From Pyropia yezoensis (Eukaryota; Rhodophyta; Bangiophyceae; Bangiales; Bangiaceae): 64,000 nt of DNA. The notes under the pieces are model-generated. The model was not told the origin of the DNA. It worked only from the letters and a program-made list of their open reading frames with translations, and ran no database searches. A program made the translations under genes and the position numbers. The stretch spans positions 17,861,816-17,925,815 of the forward strand of contig CM020619.1 in NCBI GenBank assembly GCA_009829735.1, written 5' to 3'. Of the stretch, positions 9,524 through 19,573 are shown piece by piece (position 1 is the first letter of the stretch; every line of letters starts with the position of its first letter).

Positions 9524-10290
9524 ATGTCTGACTCGTTCCGACCTGCCCCCCCCACGTCGGCGCGCATCGGGCCGTGGGTGGGGCCGCCGCCGCCACCCCC
9601 GCCGCCGACAGCGACGGCGGCGGCGGGCACCCTCCCGCTGCCACCCCGGTGGGCGCCCAAGGGCGGTGCCGCCGCCGCGGCCGCCGCCGCCGCGGCCGCT
9701 GTGACGGGCCCGGCGGGCATGATGAGCGGCGGCGGCGTCGGCGGCGGCGTTGGCGGGCGCGACGAAATCTCCCCGCGCGGCATCATGGACGCGCCGCACG
9801 CCTTCCCGTCGCCCCGCGGCCCGGCCGCCGCGCCCGGCGGTGCCGGCGCGGAAGGGGACGAGGAGGGCGGCGGCGGGACGGTGTCGGACGGGTCGGACCT
9901 GCTCGGCTGGCACCCGCCGCCGTCGTACGCGGCGTACGCGGCGGCGGCGGCGGGGGTGGGGGTGGGGGTGGGCGGCGCGGCCGATGCCGCCGCCGCCGGT
10001 GGCCACCTGTACGGTGGCCACCACCCGCACGGCCGGCTCCACGGCGGGTATGGCGGCGGCGGGCCACCGCCACTGGGCGTGGCGCGTGGCATGGTTGGCG
10101 GCGGCGTGGGCAGCGTTGGCATGGGCGGCGTCGGCGGCGGGGGTGGTGGTGGCGGCGGCGGCGGCGGCGGCCTGGGCATCCTCCCCCGCCCGTTTACGTG
10201 CACCAAGTGTGGAAAAAAGCTGCGCAAGAAGGAGCACCTCAAGCGGCACGTGCAGCTCATCCACGAGCGCCGCCGCCCGTACGGGTGTGC
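9524..10290 (+). CDS. C2H2 zinc-finger protein (3' end unresolved)
   Basis: The first ATG is at 9524. A long Gly/Ala/Pro-rich N-terminal region is followed near residues 224-247 by a good C2H2 finger: CTKCGKKLRKKEHLKRH then VQLIH (Cys226, Cys229, His242, His247), leading into a linker-like HERRRPYGC. The finger and linker resemble the first half of the two-finger Msn2/Mig1-style DNA-binding domain, so a second finger would be expected. The frame runs on past 10290 into sequence with no finger. A plausible intron donor lies at 10284-10290 (gggtgtgcc) and an acceptor at about 10373 (ccggcag), but no second finger is found downstream. Likely a nuclear transcription factor. Exon structure after 10280 is not settled: it may be spliced to a short exon, truncated, or a one-finger protein. 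Confidence 0.6.
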
Positions 10291-11196
10291 CATCTCCATT
10301 TCTTCTCTGTGTCCTTTACATGCGTTCCTTGGTCCCTTTGCCTCTGTAGCCCCTCACTTCTTTACGCGCCGGCAGGGCGGGCTGCCAGCATCCCGATGGA
10401 CATTAAGAAGTAAGGGGCTGGGTGTCTGTTTCGTGCTCGTGAGTGTGGGGGGGGGGGGCATCGGTATGCAGGTGAGCGGTCGAGAACTTAGTGGGGGTGA
10501 CCGATTGGTAGGCAGTGAAGTGGTCAATACCACTGTACGGCACAAGAACTGGGTGCGATGTGGGGGACTCTTTTTTTACGCTCCTCCCTTTACTCGCTGC
10601 TTGCCATGATTGTTCCTCTCCATCCTGCTTCTTCTGCCTGCTGTCTGCCGCCTGTCTTCCACCACTCTGTCCACCATCTTCTCGCCACCCTCTCCCCCCT
10701 TCCTAGTAGATCACTTCGGCCCCTTCTTCCCGTGGAGGCGGGTTGGGCGGTGCGGAGTCAGTGTACTGAGCACTGGGATTTAGACATGTAAAAAAAAGTG
10801 GTGTCTGTCCATCAATGACCAATCCCGGACAACAGCCCTGGAGGCTTCAGAACACTCTTCTCAAGATCTCTTTTTCTCTCCGCTCCCTCATATCCTTTAG
10901 TGGGGTATCTTTGACGGCTGGTAGCAAGACGTTTTCAAGTCCTCTCTCCACGGATATCTCATCTGTCACTTTTGCGCTTTTCAGGAAGTGCCGTGTCCTT
11001 GGCAGCTGCCCATCAACCCCTGACTGCCTCCTCCCCCCCACCTTGCCCCGGCCTCTCTCCCCGCCACTCGCCCCTGCCTTTCCCCCCGCTGCTACTCCTC
11101 CCCACACTCTTCAGCCGCTCCCCCCTGCCTTCCCCTCGTCCCCTTCCTCCCTCCCCCCCCTCCCCCCCCCCCCCCCCGCGCACTCGGCTAGCAGCG
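10291..11196. other. Intergenic region/5' leader, no gene resolved
   Basis: Pyrimidine-rich at 10600-10720 and 11020-11180, ending in a C run (about 11161-11177) just before the ATG of the next gene. A strong acceptor-like site (cgcttttcag) at about 10975-10984 could belong to a 5' UTR intron of the next gene. A small exon of the zinc-finger gene could lie at about 10374-10407, before a good donor (gtaagg). Confidence 0.35.
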
Positions 11197-12212
11197 ATGG
11201 CAACCCCGCTCACCCCCGCCCTCGCCGCCCTCTTTTCCGGCCTGCCCGCCGCCCCCCCCAGCCTCTCCCCCTGGCTCCGCGCCGCCGCCCTCGCGGCGGG
11301 CCACGTCGCCGCCGGCACCAACGTCCCCGCCGTCGTCGCGGCCCTCGCGGCGGTGCCGCCCGCGCGGGCGGCAGCAGCGTACGAGCTGGCACTCGTCCAG
11401 ACGGTCGTCTTTGCTGGCTTTCCGCGGGTCCTCCACGCGGCTGCGGCGGTAGAGCAGGCGGGGCTGGTGCCAGGGGGGAGGGGGCGAGTGGACGGGGGTG
11501 GAGCGGGGGCTGCCGCTGCCACCGCACCGGCGTCGCCGGCATCGTCGTCCGAGGTGACGTCAGCGTCGGCCGCAGCGGCGGTGGGGGCTGCCGCCGCCGG
11601 TGGGGTCGGCGCCGTCGCTGCCGATGGCGCCGCCGCCGCCAAGGGTGCTGCCATCTTTGACGCCATCTACGGTTCCGCAGGGGGGCGCGTGCGGTCGCGC
11701 ATCGCGGGCTTTTCCCCGGCCTTGGAGCGGTGGGTGGTGGAGTTTGGCTACGGCACCGTCTTGTCTGGCGCTGACGTGGAGCCAGGCGGCGGCGGTGGCG
11801 GCGGTGGCCGTGGCCTCGGCGACAGCCTCAGCCTTGGCCCGTCGCCTCCGTCACTTATGGCCGCTGACGCCGCGCCCACCGCCACCGCAGCTACCACCAC
11901 CGCCACTACCGCCACCACCGCCACCACCACCACCGCCGCTGCCGATGCTGCCGTCCCCCTCTCCCCCCCCCCCCCCCGCGCCGCGCGGTGGTGACGCTGC
12001 GTGAGCGTGAGCTGTGCGCGGTGGCAGCGCTGGCGGGTGCGCACGCATCGCCCGTGCTGGTAGGCCACCTCCGCGGCGCCCGGCGGGCGGGCGCCACCGC
12101 CGCCGAAGTCGCCGCCATCATTGCCCTGACGGGGCGGGTGTGGGGGGCTGACGCGGCCGCTGAGGCTGACGCCGCCCTCTACGCCGCCGACCGGGCACGG
12201 TATTTATTGTAA
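11197..12212 (+). CDS. AhpD/carboxymuconolactone decarboxylase-like protein, frame change in a C run
   Basis: The ATG at 11197 begins MATPLTPALAAL. The first conserved half (AAYELALVQTVVFAGFPRVL, about residues 65-85) and the second half (TLRERELCAVAALAGAHASP, HLRGARRAGATAAEVAAIIA) match the two repeat units of gamma-carboxymuconolactone decarboxylase/AhpD-like proteins, which act as decarboxylases or peroxidase partners. The cysteine pair (CxxC) typical of peroxidatic AhpD is not seen, so catalytic type is uncertain. The halves are separated by about 200 residues of Ala/Gly/Thr-rich insert and lie in different frames. The frame changes near a 16-base C run at about 11962-11977, which may be a homopolymer length error, a true frameshift or a short intron. 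The end at 12212 (RARYLL) is in the second frame. Confidence 0.65.
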
Positions 12213-13068
12213 AAAGGCAAAGGGAACGGGAGGGGGGGGCGGTGGGGGCTGGCTGCGCCTTATGGATGTGTCGGCCGCTGCTGAGCGGCAATGTCGGATG
12301 GGCTCGCGACAGGCGCGGATTTGCGGCCAGTGCGTGCGGCGCGGATGTGTGCCTCACGCGGCGTGAGGCTTCCGCCGTCCCCTGCGCACAAGACGGATGG
12401 GCTAACGGGTGGGGTGCCACCGGCGGGGACGAGGGTGGCGGCGTTCGCATAGCCTTCTGCCTAGTTCCACGGTTGTTGCCGCTGCGATGGTTTACCCTCG
12501 CTCGTTCTTCCCGTCGAGTCCGGACGTCGATCACCACCCCGCCTCCAACCTTCCACAGGCTGCGCTCATGGCCGTCGGGTGTCCATGTCGGGAGCCTCCA
12601 TGTTCAGGCTTTGGGGGCCGCCCAGCGACGGGCTCATGGTGGCAGTCCAGTAGGAACGTCTGGGGTGCCTTGTTCTGGTCCCTTCCATGCGTCGTTGGTC
12701 GCTGCCCCTCAGCCATGTGCAATTAGACACACCGTCCCTTCACTTGGGATGAACCCTATGTAAATATGTGTGTTAGGTATGTATGTACTGCAAATTACAG
12801 TACGGGAACAAGTTCGTTCCAGAGCCGTTGCTGACCAGCGACTGTCAGCCGATTCGAGCCGCCCATCCACCACCGCGCGCCCCCCAACCGCCGCGGGGAA
12901 GAGGACAAGCGACGGCCCCACGGTGAGCGTGCCCTCCCCACGTGACCCACACTCCACCTTGACCGCCTCGCGTGTGGTCGCGTGCGCCGTCTCGCACACG
13001 CGCTGTGGGGGCACGCCCAGATCAACCCCGCCCAACGGGCGAGCAGGGGGTGGGGGGGCGGCCTCGCC
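12213..13068. other. Intergenic region, no gene seen
   Basis: Mixed composition with an AT-richer patch at 12730-12800 (tatgtaaatatgtgtg). No domain, RNA gene or repeat is recognised. The right part is the upstream region of the SAM-DUF202 gene. Confidence 0.4.
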
Positions 13069-14866
13069 ATGCCCTCGCTGGGCGGGTCCCCGCGGGCCGC
13101 CACCCCCCCCCCGCCGCCACTATCGCCGCGGTCCCCAAACACGCCTGCCGCCCGCGACGCCCGCGACGGGCGGCTGGCGTTGTGGCCGCTGTTGCCGCCG
13201 CCACTGCCGTTGCCGCCGCCGGCGGTCGCCACAGAGCGCACGCCGCTGCTGGGCGCGCGGCCGCGTGGCGCACCTGTCGTCGCCACGACCCCTGCGGCCG
13301 GCGGCGCCCCCCCGTGGCCGTGGACGGCGCCGCCGCCGCCGCCACCACCGCCGCCACTGTCCCCGTGGCTGTGGCCGCCGTGGCTGGCCACCGCCGGGGG
13401 GATGAGCAGTGGCAGCTCTGTCTGCGGCAGCGTCGGGGGGGGGAAGGGGCGCGACGACGACGCCGCTGCTGTTACGGGGGTGGTGCGGTTGCCGTCCCTT
13501 GAGTCGCCCGTGGAGGTGGCCGAGTGGGTGGCGGAGTGTGGCTTTCCCCAATACGTACGTGTGCTGTTGGGCGTTGAGGGGTTGGGTGGTGATGGGGGGG
13601 GGGTACGAAGGGTGCAGGGGTGTGCTATGTGGAAGAGGGGGGGGGGTAGTTGTGTTTGGCGTGAGGGGCAGGCAGGGATGAGGTGCTTGTGACTTGTTGG
13701 GGAAAGAGGGATAGCCGGCGGCTGCTCGGCGCTTCGTTGTGAATGCAGACTGGGCGCGGGAGACGGGTGCTGTGCCGTGGCTCTAGCGCAGAATCTAACA
13801 GCGTCATCGCTGGGTACCTGGATTACGAGCTCTGAGCTGGCTAACCTCTCCCCCTGTTTATTGGCCTGCACGTCGGGCATGTCATCGGCGCGTTACTCGG
13901 CCCTTTTTGGTGCACCCCTCTCTTTCTTTCCCCTGGTAGCGGGACGCGTTTCTCGGCCACGCCGTCTCGGGTGTCATCCTGCGCTCGCTGACGTCTGAGG
14001 ACCTGCGCGATGAGCTTGGTGTGCGGCCCCTGCGCCACCGGCGTGCCTTCCTGGCCGCCATTGACCAGCTCAACGATGAGGAGGCGGCGGGGACCCCCCA
14101 CGCGGGCCATGTCGGGGGCACTTTCTCCTCCCTCCCCGAGTTTGGGCGCGTTCTCACCCACCTGAGCAACGTGCGAACGGCGCATTCGTGGTGCCGCCTG
14201 GCGGTGCAGCAGCTCATTCTGGCGTTGGGGGTGGTTCGGCTGGGGGTGGTGGAGGCGGCCGACGAGCGGGACGTACTATACCGGCTGGTGTTGGCCGTCT
14301 GCGCCGCGTGGTGTGTGGTGGGGGTGGGCTTTGCGGTGTACGGGGGTTGGCGGTTTCTGCGCGTGACCAGCATCCTCGACTCGGCGGAAATGCAGACGTC
14401 CAAGTGCGTTGGGAGCGGGGGACAGTGGACGGGTGGGGTTTGGGTGATGGGGGAGGAGAGCATGGGGGGGGTGCGAGGCGGCGCTCTTCTGAGGGCTCCC
14501 GTTTGGATGGCAGATGGCGGGCGGAGCGACTGGTAGCTCGATGTCTTAAGAGTAGGGGGGGGGGAGGTGTTCTGTGATAGACGGCTGGTATCGTATGCCT
14601 ATGTGACGAGCTACTGACGCGACTGCTGTACACTTGCTGAATGGGTTGTTCCTTGTGGCTGTAACCTTGTCGCTCCTTTCTCTTGGTGACGCCGCACGCG
14701 TGTCCATTTGTTTCGCCTTGTGGTGTGGCATGTGTTCAACCCTCGCAGGTTTTATCCTGACCGTGTCGGCGTCGTCCTGTCGCAGTTGCTCCTACTGTTT
14801 GTAGCATCCTGCATCGTGATCCTTATATGCGTGCAGGTGTTCTTTACAATCCCATTATTGGGCTGA
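13069..14866 (+). CDS. SAM domain-DUF202 membrane protein, three exons
   Basis: Exons 13069-13554, 13940-14403 and 14749-14866 give a 355-aa protein. Junctions are GT-AG and in phase (donors gtacgt and gtgcgt; acceptors ctggtag and cctcgcag). Exon 1 is proline-rich, carries an acidic di-leucine sorting-like motif (ERTPLLG, near residue 57) and ends inside a sterile alpha motif (VAEWVAECGFPQY). Exon 2 completes it (RDAFLGHAVSGVILRSLTSE, DLRDELGV, RRAFLAAIDQL). It continues as a DUF202-type membrane domain: FGRVLTHLSNVRTAHSWCRL, VQQLILALGVVRLG, then LYRLVLAVCAAWCVVGVGFA. Exon 3 supplies the third hydrophobic segment (VVLSQLLLLFVASCIVI). DUF202 domains occur in vacuolar transporter chaperone proteins; a vacuolar or endosomal membrane adaptor role is inferred, not shown. 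The first in-frame ATG was used. Confidence 0.8.
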
Positions 14867-15645
14867 TGCGTGGTGTGGGAGTGCTTTTGAAGTGCCAGGG
14901 AGAGCCTCGGCTGCCTGTGGTGGCGTGGTTACTCACTGTGGGTTTCCTGCCTGATCTATGTATGTAAAGCTTCGATTGTCAGAGCTCTCGCTGCTGTAGC
15001 TAGCTATCATGATGTTGGGTACGGACGTCTTCGTACCACTGGTCAGACGTAGGAGGTGGCGGTGCGCTCTTCTGACGTTCTCACGCGTGAACAGGTCGAC
15101 ACTTTTTGGGCACGAGCTACGAGCTGGGAGATCTTTCACGAGCCCTGTCGGCGACGGCGGGGGCTCTGTTCGTCAGCTACAGCCCAGGCCCTTTTTCTTG
15201 GGGGCTTCTCGACGACCTCCTCCCTCGGGGAGCGGGGCTTCCAATAAACACACTACAAGATTTGGAGTCGGAATTGTGAGCGGCCGACGGGAAGTGCAAA
15301 GTGCTGCAAGCCCTCAGGAGAGGCGGTGGAAACGGCCTCTTCCTCACTCGCCAACTGGCCGGCCGATGACTCGAGCGCCTAGAGTGCCCGCGCCAACACG
15401 TCACCCGCCGTCACCCGCCGTTGTTCGTTCCAGCGGCGGCTGCCGCGGCGTGAGGCGTTGCGGCTTTTGCTGCGCCTGGGTGTTTTGTGCATTCCCAACC
15501 AATGTCGACGGTGCCCGCCATCCGTTCCACTGCCGTCTGGATAACGTCCTGCTGTTGCCGGCCGCCACCCCCCGCCGGGACCTGAACTGGCCGTACCTCG
15601 ACGGACGAGCTCGCGTCGTGAAGCTGTCCGTGGAAAACTGTCGGC
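14867..15645. other. Intergenic region between SAM-DUF202 and XRN genes
   Basis: Composition falls towards average (about 14880-15010). An aataaa hexamer occurs at about 15244. No coding signal or RNA gene recognised; it should hold the 3' UTR of the upstream gene and the XRN promoter. Confidence 0.45.
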
Positions 15646-18612
15646 ATGGGCATTGCGGGTTTCCAGAAATGGCTGGTCGCCACCTTTCCCGACGCAGTCA
15701 CCAAGGTCAAGCCCGTACGTCGGGGCGGGGGCGGTGGCCGCGGCGGCCGCGGGGGAGGCCGTGGTGGCGGCCGGGCGCCCCCGCCCCCCGATGACCCCGC
15801 GTCCGTCGACTCCTTTGACCACGTGTGCGTGGACTTTGCGCAGCTCATCCACACCAATGCGCGAAAGTCGGCCGACCCGACGATGCTGGTCACCCTCATC
15901 TTTCAAGAGGTTGACCGCCTCCTCCGCACGCTCGTGCCCCGCAAGTCCGTTTATTTTGCGTTTGACGGTCCGGCGCCGCTGGCCAAGCTGATGACTCAGC
16001 GTTCGCGGCGCGCCAAGCGGCGCGCCCGGGACGGGGGTGGCGGGGCCGCCGCCGCTGCCGCTGCCGATATGCCTGCGCCTGTCGAGGAGGGCCCCCCGCC
16101 GACAGCCGAGGAATTGGCGGCGGCTGCACTCGCTGAGGCCCGCAAACGCCGCAAGGCCCGCTACCGGGTGGCTCGCGGGGACGGGGTGGACCCCCTGGCC
16201 ATGGCGCCCGGCACTGAGCTGATGGCTTACCTTGCCTCTTCGCTCGAGTATTGGTGCGTGTCGCGGTTGCAGTCTGACCGCCGCTACGAGCACGTGACGG
16301 CGATCGTGTCTGGTCCGCACGTCGCTGGGGAGGGGGAGCTCAAGATTATCGACTACCTTCACACGTCTGTGGCGCCCACCGATTCAGTGGTGATCGTTGG
16401 GAGCGACGCGGATATCATCCTGCAGGGCGTCCTGACGACTTGTGTGCGTGACTTTTTCGTGTACATTGGCGGGGCACCCCGGGAGCCAGCAACACTATTG
16501 AGCGTGTGGATGCTGGTACGGCAGCTGGATGAGCTCTTCCCTGGCGAGTCGGCGGCGGTGCGCGCCGACTTTGTGGTGCTGTGTTTGCTCAATGGCAACG
16601 ACTACTTGCCTAAGCTCCGTGGATCCAGTTTCCCGCGTCTGTGGAACCGCTACAAGCGGCTGAAGTCTGCGTCAGGGGGACACGGAAGCGGTGGGAGCGT
16701 TGCCAATGGCCAGGGAAGGGGGGGGCGTGGAGGAAGGGGTGGAGGGCGGGCCGGGGGGCGGGCGGGGGGGCGCGGAGGCAACGGCGCCGCAAGAGGTGCA
16801 GACGGCGCTGATCCAGACCCGCTGCACCGCTCGTATTTGATCGACGCGGAGCGGCGGACGTGGAACTGGCCGTTCTTGTCGGCTTTTGTCGACGGGCTTG
16901 GGTTTGTACCCGCACTGTCTGACAGCCTCGGGCGGGGGTCTTCTGGGGGGGGAGGTCGAGGAGGTCGAGGGCGCTACGGCCGCCGGGGTGCTGCATCGGG
17001 CAAGGTGTCCGCGTCTATTGCGCCTGTGGGTGGGGCGGGAGCGAACGGCGTCGGGGTTGCCACGGCTGATGCGGCTGCCAATGGCGGTGTCGCTGTGGAG
17101 CGTGCAGCGGATGACAATGACATGGAACTGGCCGAGGAGCAAATCCTTTACACTGGCGAGCCTGCCTTTCCCCTGTCTGCGACGGATGGCGCTTACATGG
17201 ACGAGGACGAGGTCGACGACGACGTTGACGACGACGACGACGACGACGATGACGACGACGATTCCTACGAGGAGGACGAAGATGATGAAGACGACGAGGA
17301 CGAGGACGACCTGGTAGCAGCAATGGAGGAGGAGAGCGCCACAGTTACTGCCGCCTCGGCTGGCGGTCTTGGCGTGGGCCGTTTTTATGACGTTGAGAGC
17401 TACCTTCGCGGTATCCTGTGGACGCTGGCAATGTACGTCGACGGTGTCTGCCCTGACTTTACCTACATGTACACCAAGAAGTACTCGCCGTCGCCGGCCG
17501 TACTGGTTGCATGGATCCGCGCGCATGACGGGGATCCGCCGGGTGCCATGACGCCGCCCATATCGCTAACGCCGCCGCTCCCACCGCACAAGGCCACTCT
17601 CGCGCTGCTCCCGCCCCGTGGCGCGCACCTGCTTCCCGGTCCGTTGCGGCCGCTCATTGCAACCCCCGCGGCGGCGGCGCAGTTTATCAGCGACGTGGAC
17701 GGTACTTTCCTCGTCGACCGCCTCCACGCAGCCGTTGACGCCATCCCCCTGTCGGCGTACACCCTGTCGGAACGGCGGCGTACGATGCTCGGCGCACCAC
17801 AGCGGTTCCGACGGCCGCCCGGTGCGGTCAGCCGGCTGATGCCCGTGGAGGCCATCCCGCCGCCGCCGGGGCGCCGCTTTGGGCGGCTCACCCCACGGCC
17901 CGCCGTTGACAGGGTGACGCTGGCATTGACGGCCAAGCCGCCTTGCCGCCCGTGGCCAGCGGCTGTGTACGGGGCAAGCGACGCGGTGCAGGCGATACCG
18001 TACCGCCGGCCGTTTACTGGCCACGGCGGGGGAGCGGCGCGGGGGCGGGGCGGGCGCCCCGGCGGCGGCGTGACGCCCCGGCCCATCCCGGTATTGGATG
18101 AATCGCAGCCGCTTCCGCGCGCTGCTGCCGTCGCTGGCGGCGGGGGTGCGGGGGGGGGTGCGCCCCGCGGTGGCTCTTCGGCGAGAGCGAGAGGGGGAGG
18201 CCTGGGCGGTCGTGGGAATGGCCGCCCTGGCGGGGGGGTCACTCCACGGCCTATCCCGCCGCTAGGTGGTCAGCTGCCGCCCGCCACTCGTGGCGGCGGT
18301 GGCGGGACCCCGACGGGCGCTGCCGGTACCAGCCCGACCGTGGCCGGCTCGGGCACGGGCGCGGGCGGTGCGGGTACGGCCGCGGCGGCTGCCGGCGGCG
18401 GCGGCGGCGACGTGGCCGCCGCGTCTGGCCGGGGCGGGCGGAGCCGGCCACGGCGGCGGCCACGCAAGTCCGCGGGGGTAGCAAAGGCTGGCACCGCCAC
18501 CGGGCCGGCGGGCGTCAAGCGTCCCCGGGGGGGGAATGGTGGCGGCGGTGACAGCGTGGGCGGCGGTGGAGGCGGTGGAGGGGGTGCGCCGGCACCGCCA
18601 CCGGCGTCGTGA
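15646..18612 (+). CDS. XRN-family 5'-3' exoribonuclease
   Basis: 988 aa, one exon, starting MGIAGFQKWL as XRN proteins do. The XRN_N nuclease signatures are present in order: FDHVCVDFAQLIHTNAR (about 57), YFAFDGPAPLAKL and QRSRRAKRR (about 104-128), SGPHVAGEGELKIIDYL (about 221-238), GSDADIILQ (about 252) and FVVLCLLNGNDYLPKLRG (about 308-326), giving the acidic metal-binding residues. A helical XRN_M-like part (YLRGILWTLAMYVDGVCPDF, about 586-605) follows an unusually long acidic tract (about 520-560). The last 200 residues are Arg-Gly rich, which suggests RNA binding. It degrades uncapped 5'-phosphate RNA in the cytoplasm or nucleus. It is divergent: Gly/Arg inserts split the catalytic domain after residue 25 and near residue 340. 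Assignment to XRN1, 2 or 4 is not possible by eye. Confidence 0.88.
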   Translation: MGIAGFQKWLVATFPDAVTKVKPVRRGGGGGRGGRGGGRGGGRAPPPPDDPASVDSFDHVCVDFAQLIHTNARKSADPTMLVTLIFQEVDRLLRTLVPRKSVYFAFDGPAPLAKLMTQRSRRAKRRARDGGGGAAAAAAADMPAPVEEGPPPTAEELAAAALAEARKRRKARYRVARGDGVDPLAMAPGTELMAYLASSLEYWCVSRLQSDRRYEHVTAIVSGPHVAGEGELKIIDYLHTSVAPTDSVVIVGSDADIILQGVLTTCVRDFFVYIGGAPREPATLLSVWMLVRQLDELFPGESAAVRADFVVLCLLNGNDYLPKLRGSSFPRLWNRYKRLKSASGGHGSGGSVANGQGRGGRGGRGGGRAGGRAGGRGGNGAARGADGADPDPLHRSYLIDAERRTWNWPFLSAFVDGLGFVPALSDSLGRGSSGGGGRGGRGRYGRRGAASGKVSASIAPVGGAGANGVGVATADAAANGGVAVERAADDNDMELAEEQILYTGEPAFPLSATDGAYMDEDEVDDDVDDDDDDDDDDDDSYEEDEDDEDDEDEDDLVAAMEEESATVTAASAGGLGVGRFYDVESYLRGILWTLAMYVDGVCPDFTYMYTKKYSPSPAVLVAWIRAHDGDPPGAMTPPISLTPPLPPHKATLALLPPRGAHLLPGPLRPLIATPAAAAQFISDVDGTFLVDRLHAAVDAIPLSAYTLSERRRTMLGAPQRFRRPPGAVSRLMPVEAIPPPPGRRFGRLTPRPAVDRVTLALTAKPPCRPWPAAVYGASDAVQAIPYRRPFTGHGGGAARGRGGRPGGGVTPRPIPVLDESQPLPRAAAVAGGGGAGGGAPRGGSSARARGGGLGGRGNGRPGGGVTPRPIPPLGGQLPPATRGGGGGTPTGAAGTSPTVAGSGTGAGGAGTAAAAAGGGGGDVAAASGRGGRSRPRRRPRKSAGVAKAGTATGPAGVKRPRGGNGGGGDSVGGGGGGGGGAPAPPPAS

Positions 18613-19573
18613 GGGGTAGGAGGGGGGGACGGGGGAGAGTGGGGGCGCGAGAGCCCCCATCGGGTGGCGCGCGTGTGTTTTGTTTCCGGGGGGGTGGTCG
18701 CGACGCGCCCCGGCGGGTCAGCGGGGGGCTTTGCGCCAACGGCCGCCGGCGGCGGCTGCCCGCACGCCCCCCCGCCCGCGGCGGGTTACTGTAGACACAG
18801 AGCAGCGTCCCGCTTTTGTATCTCTTTTCTTTTCTTTCTTGTTGTCGGGTGCGCTTGCCGCACCCCCCGCGACTGGTCGCGGCCACCGCAGTGGGCGACG
18901 GGGAACGCCTGGGGCACCCAGCCCCCCGCCCGCATCCGTCCCATCCCCTCCCAGGCGGGGGGGTCCCGCCAGAGCTCGCGACGCCCCTGCTCACCCCCTG
19001 CGTCACCGTCGTTTACCTCCGCTGGGCGGTCACGGGGGCTGGTTCCCTGTTGTGCCGTCCCCGCCAGGTCTCTGCCGCGTCGTGCGTGTGTGCTGTGGCG
19101 ATCCGCGCCCACACACCCGCGCTGGTGATCTGGTGGCGCAGCGGGCCAGCCGGCCTGCCGTCCCAATTCCATCGACCGCCACCACCGGCCACGACTGCAC
19201 GCAGGGGATCATCCCCTCCCACCTACACGCCTCCCACCTACCTACAGTACACCGCTCTGCGCGGGCGCCTCTGACCGCAGCCGCCACCCCGCCACCCGCC
19301 CACCCCGCCACCCGTCACCCGCCACCCGTCTGCCGGCTGCAAACCCGCTCCCCCCTCCCTCCCGCGACTCGTCCCTCTCTGGCCCCCGCAGCACCGGCCC
19401 GCCCCCCTTCCCCCTACTGAACCACTCTTCCGCCTCGCCCGCCCGACTCCCGCTCCCCTCTCACCTCCCCCTCCCGCCACCTCTCTCCCAATCCCCCTCG
19501 CTCTCGCCGCTCGCCCTTCCTCCCGCTCCCCCCCCCCCCCCCCCCCCACTGCTCGCTCGCTCGCCCGCCCGCC
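18613..19573. other. Intergenic region, CT-rich leader
   Basis: No convincing gene. From about 19270 the plus strand is strongly pyrimidine-rich up to the next start (C run at about 19531-19548), a pattern also seen before other genes of this window (for example at 11020-11180). Likely promoter and 5' UTR of the next gene. Confidence 0.45.

Noticed and set aside
9329-10299. Long minus-strand frames opposite the zinc-finger gene
   Set aside because: Low-complexity shadows; only the plus frame has a zinc finger.
12795-13880. Minus-strand 361-codon frame opposite the SAM-DUF202 exon 1
   Set aside because: Ser/Pro/Gly/His simple composition, no domain, and it overlaps an exon with a clear SAM domain.
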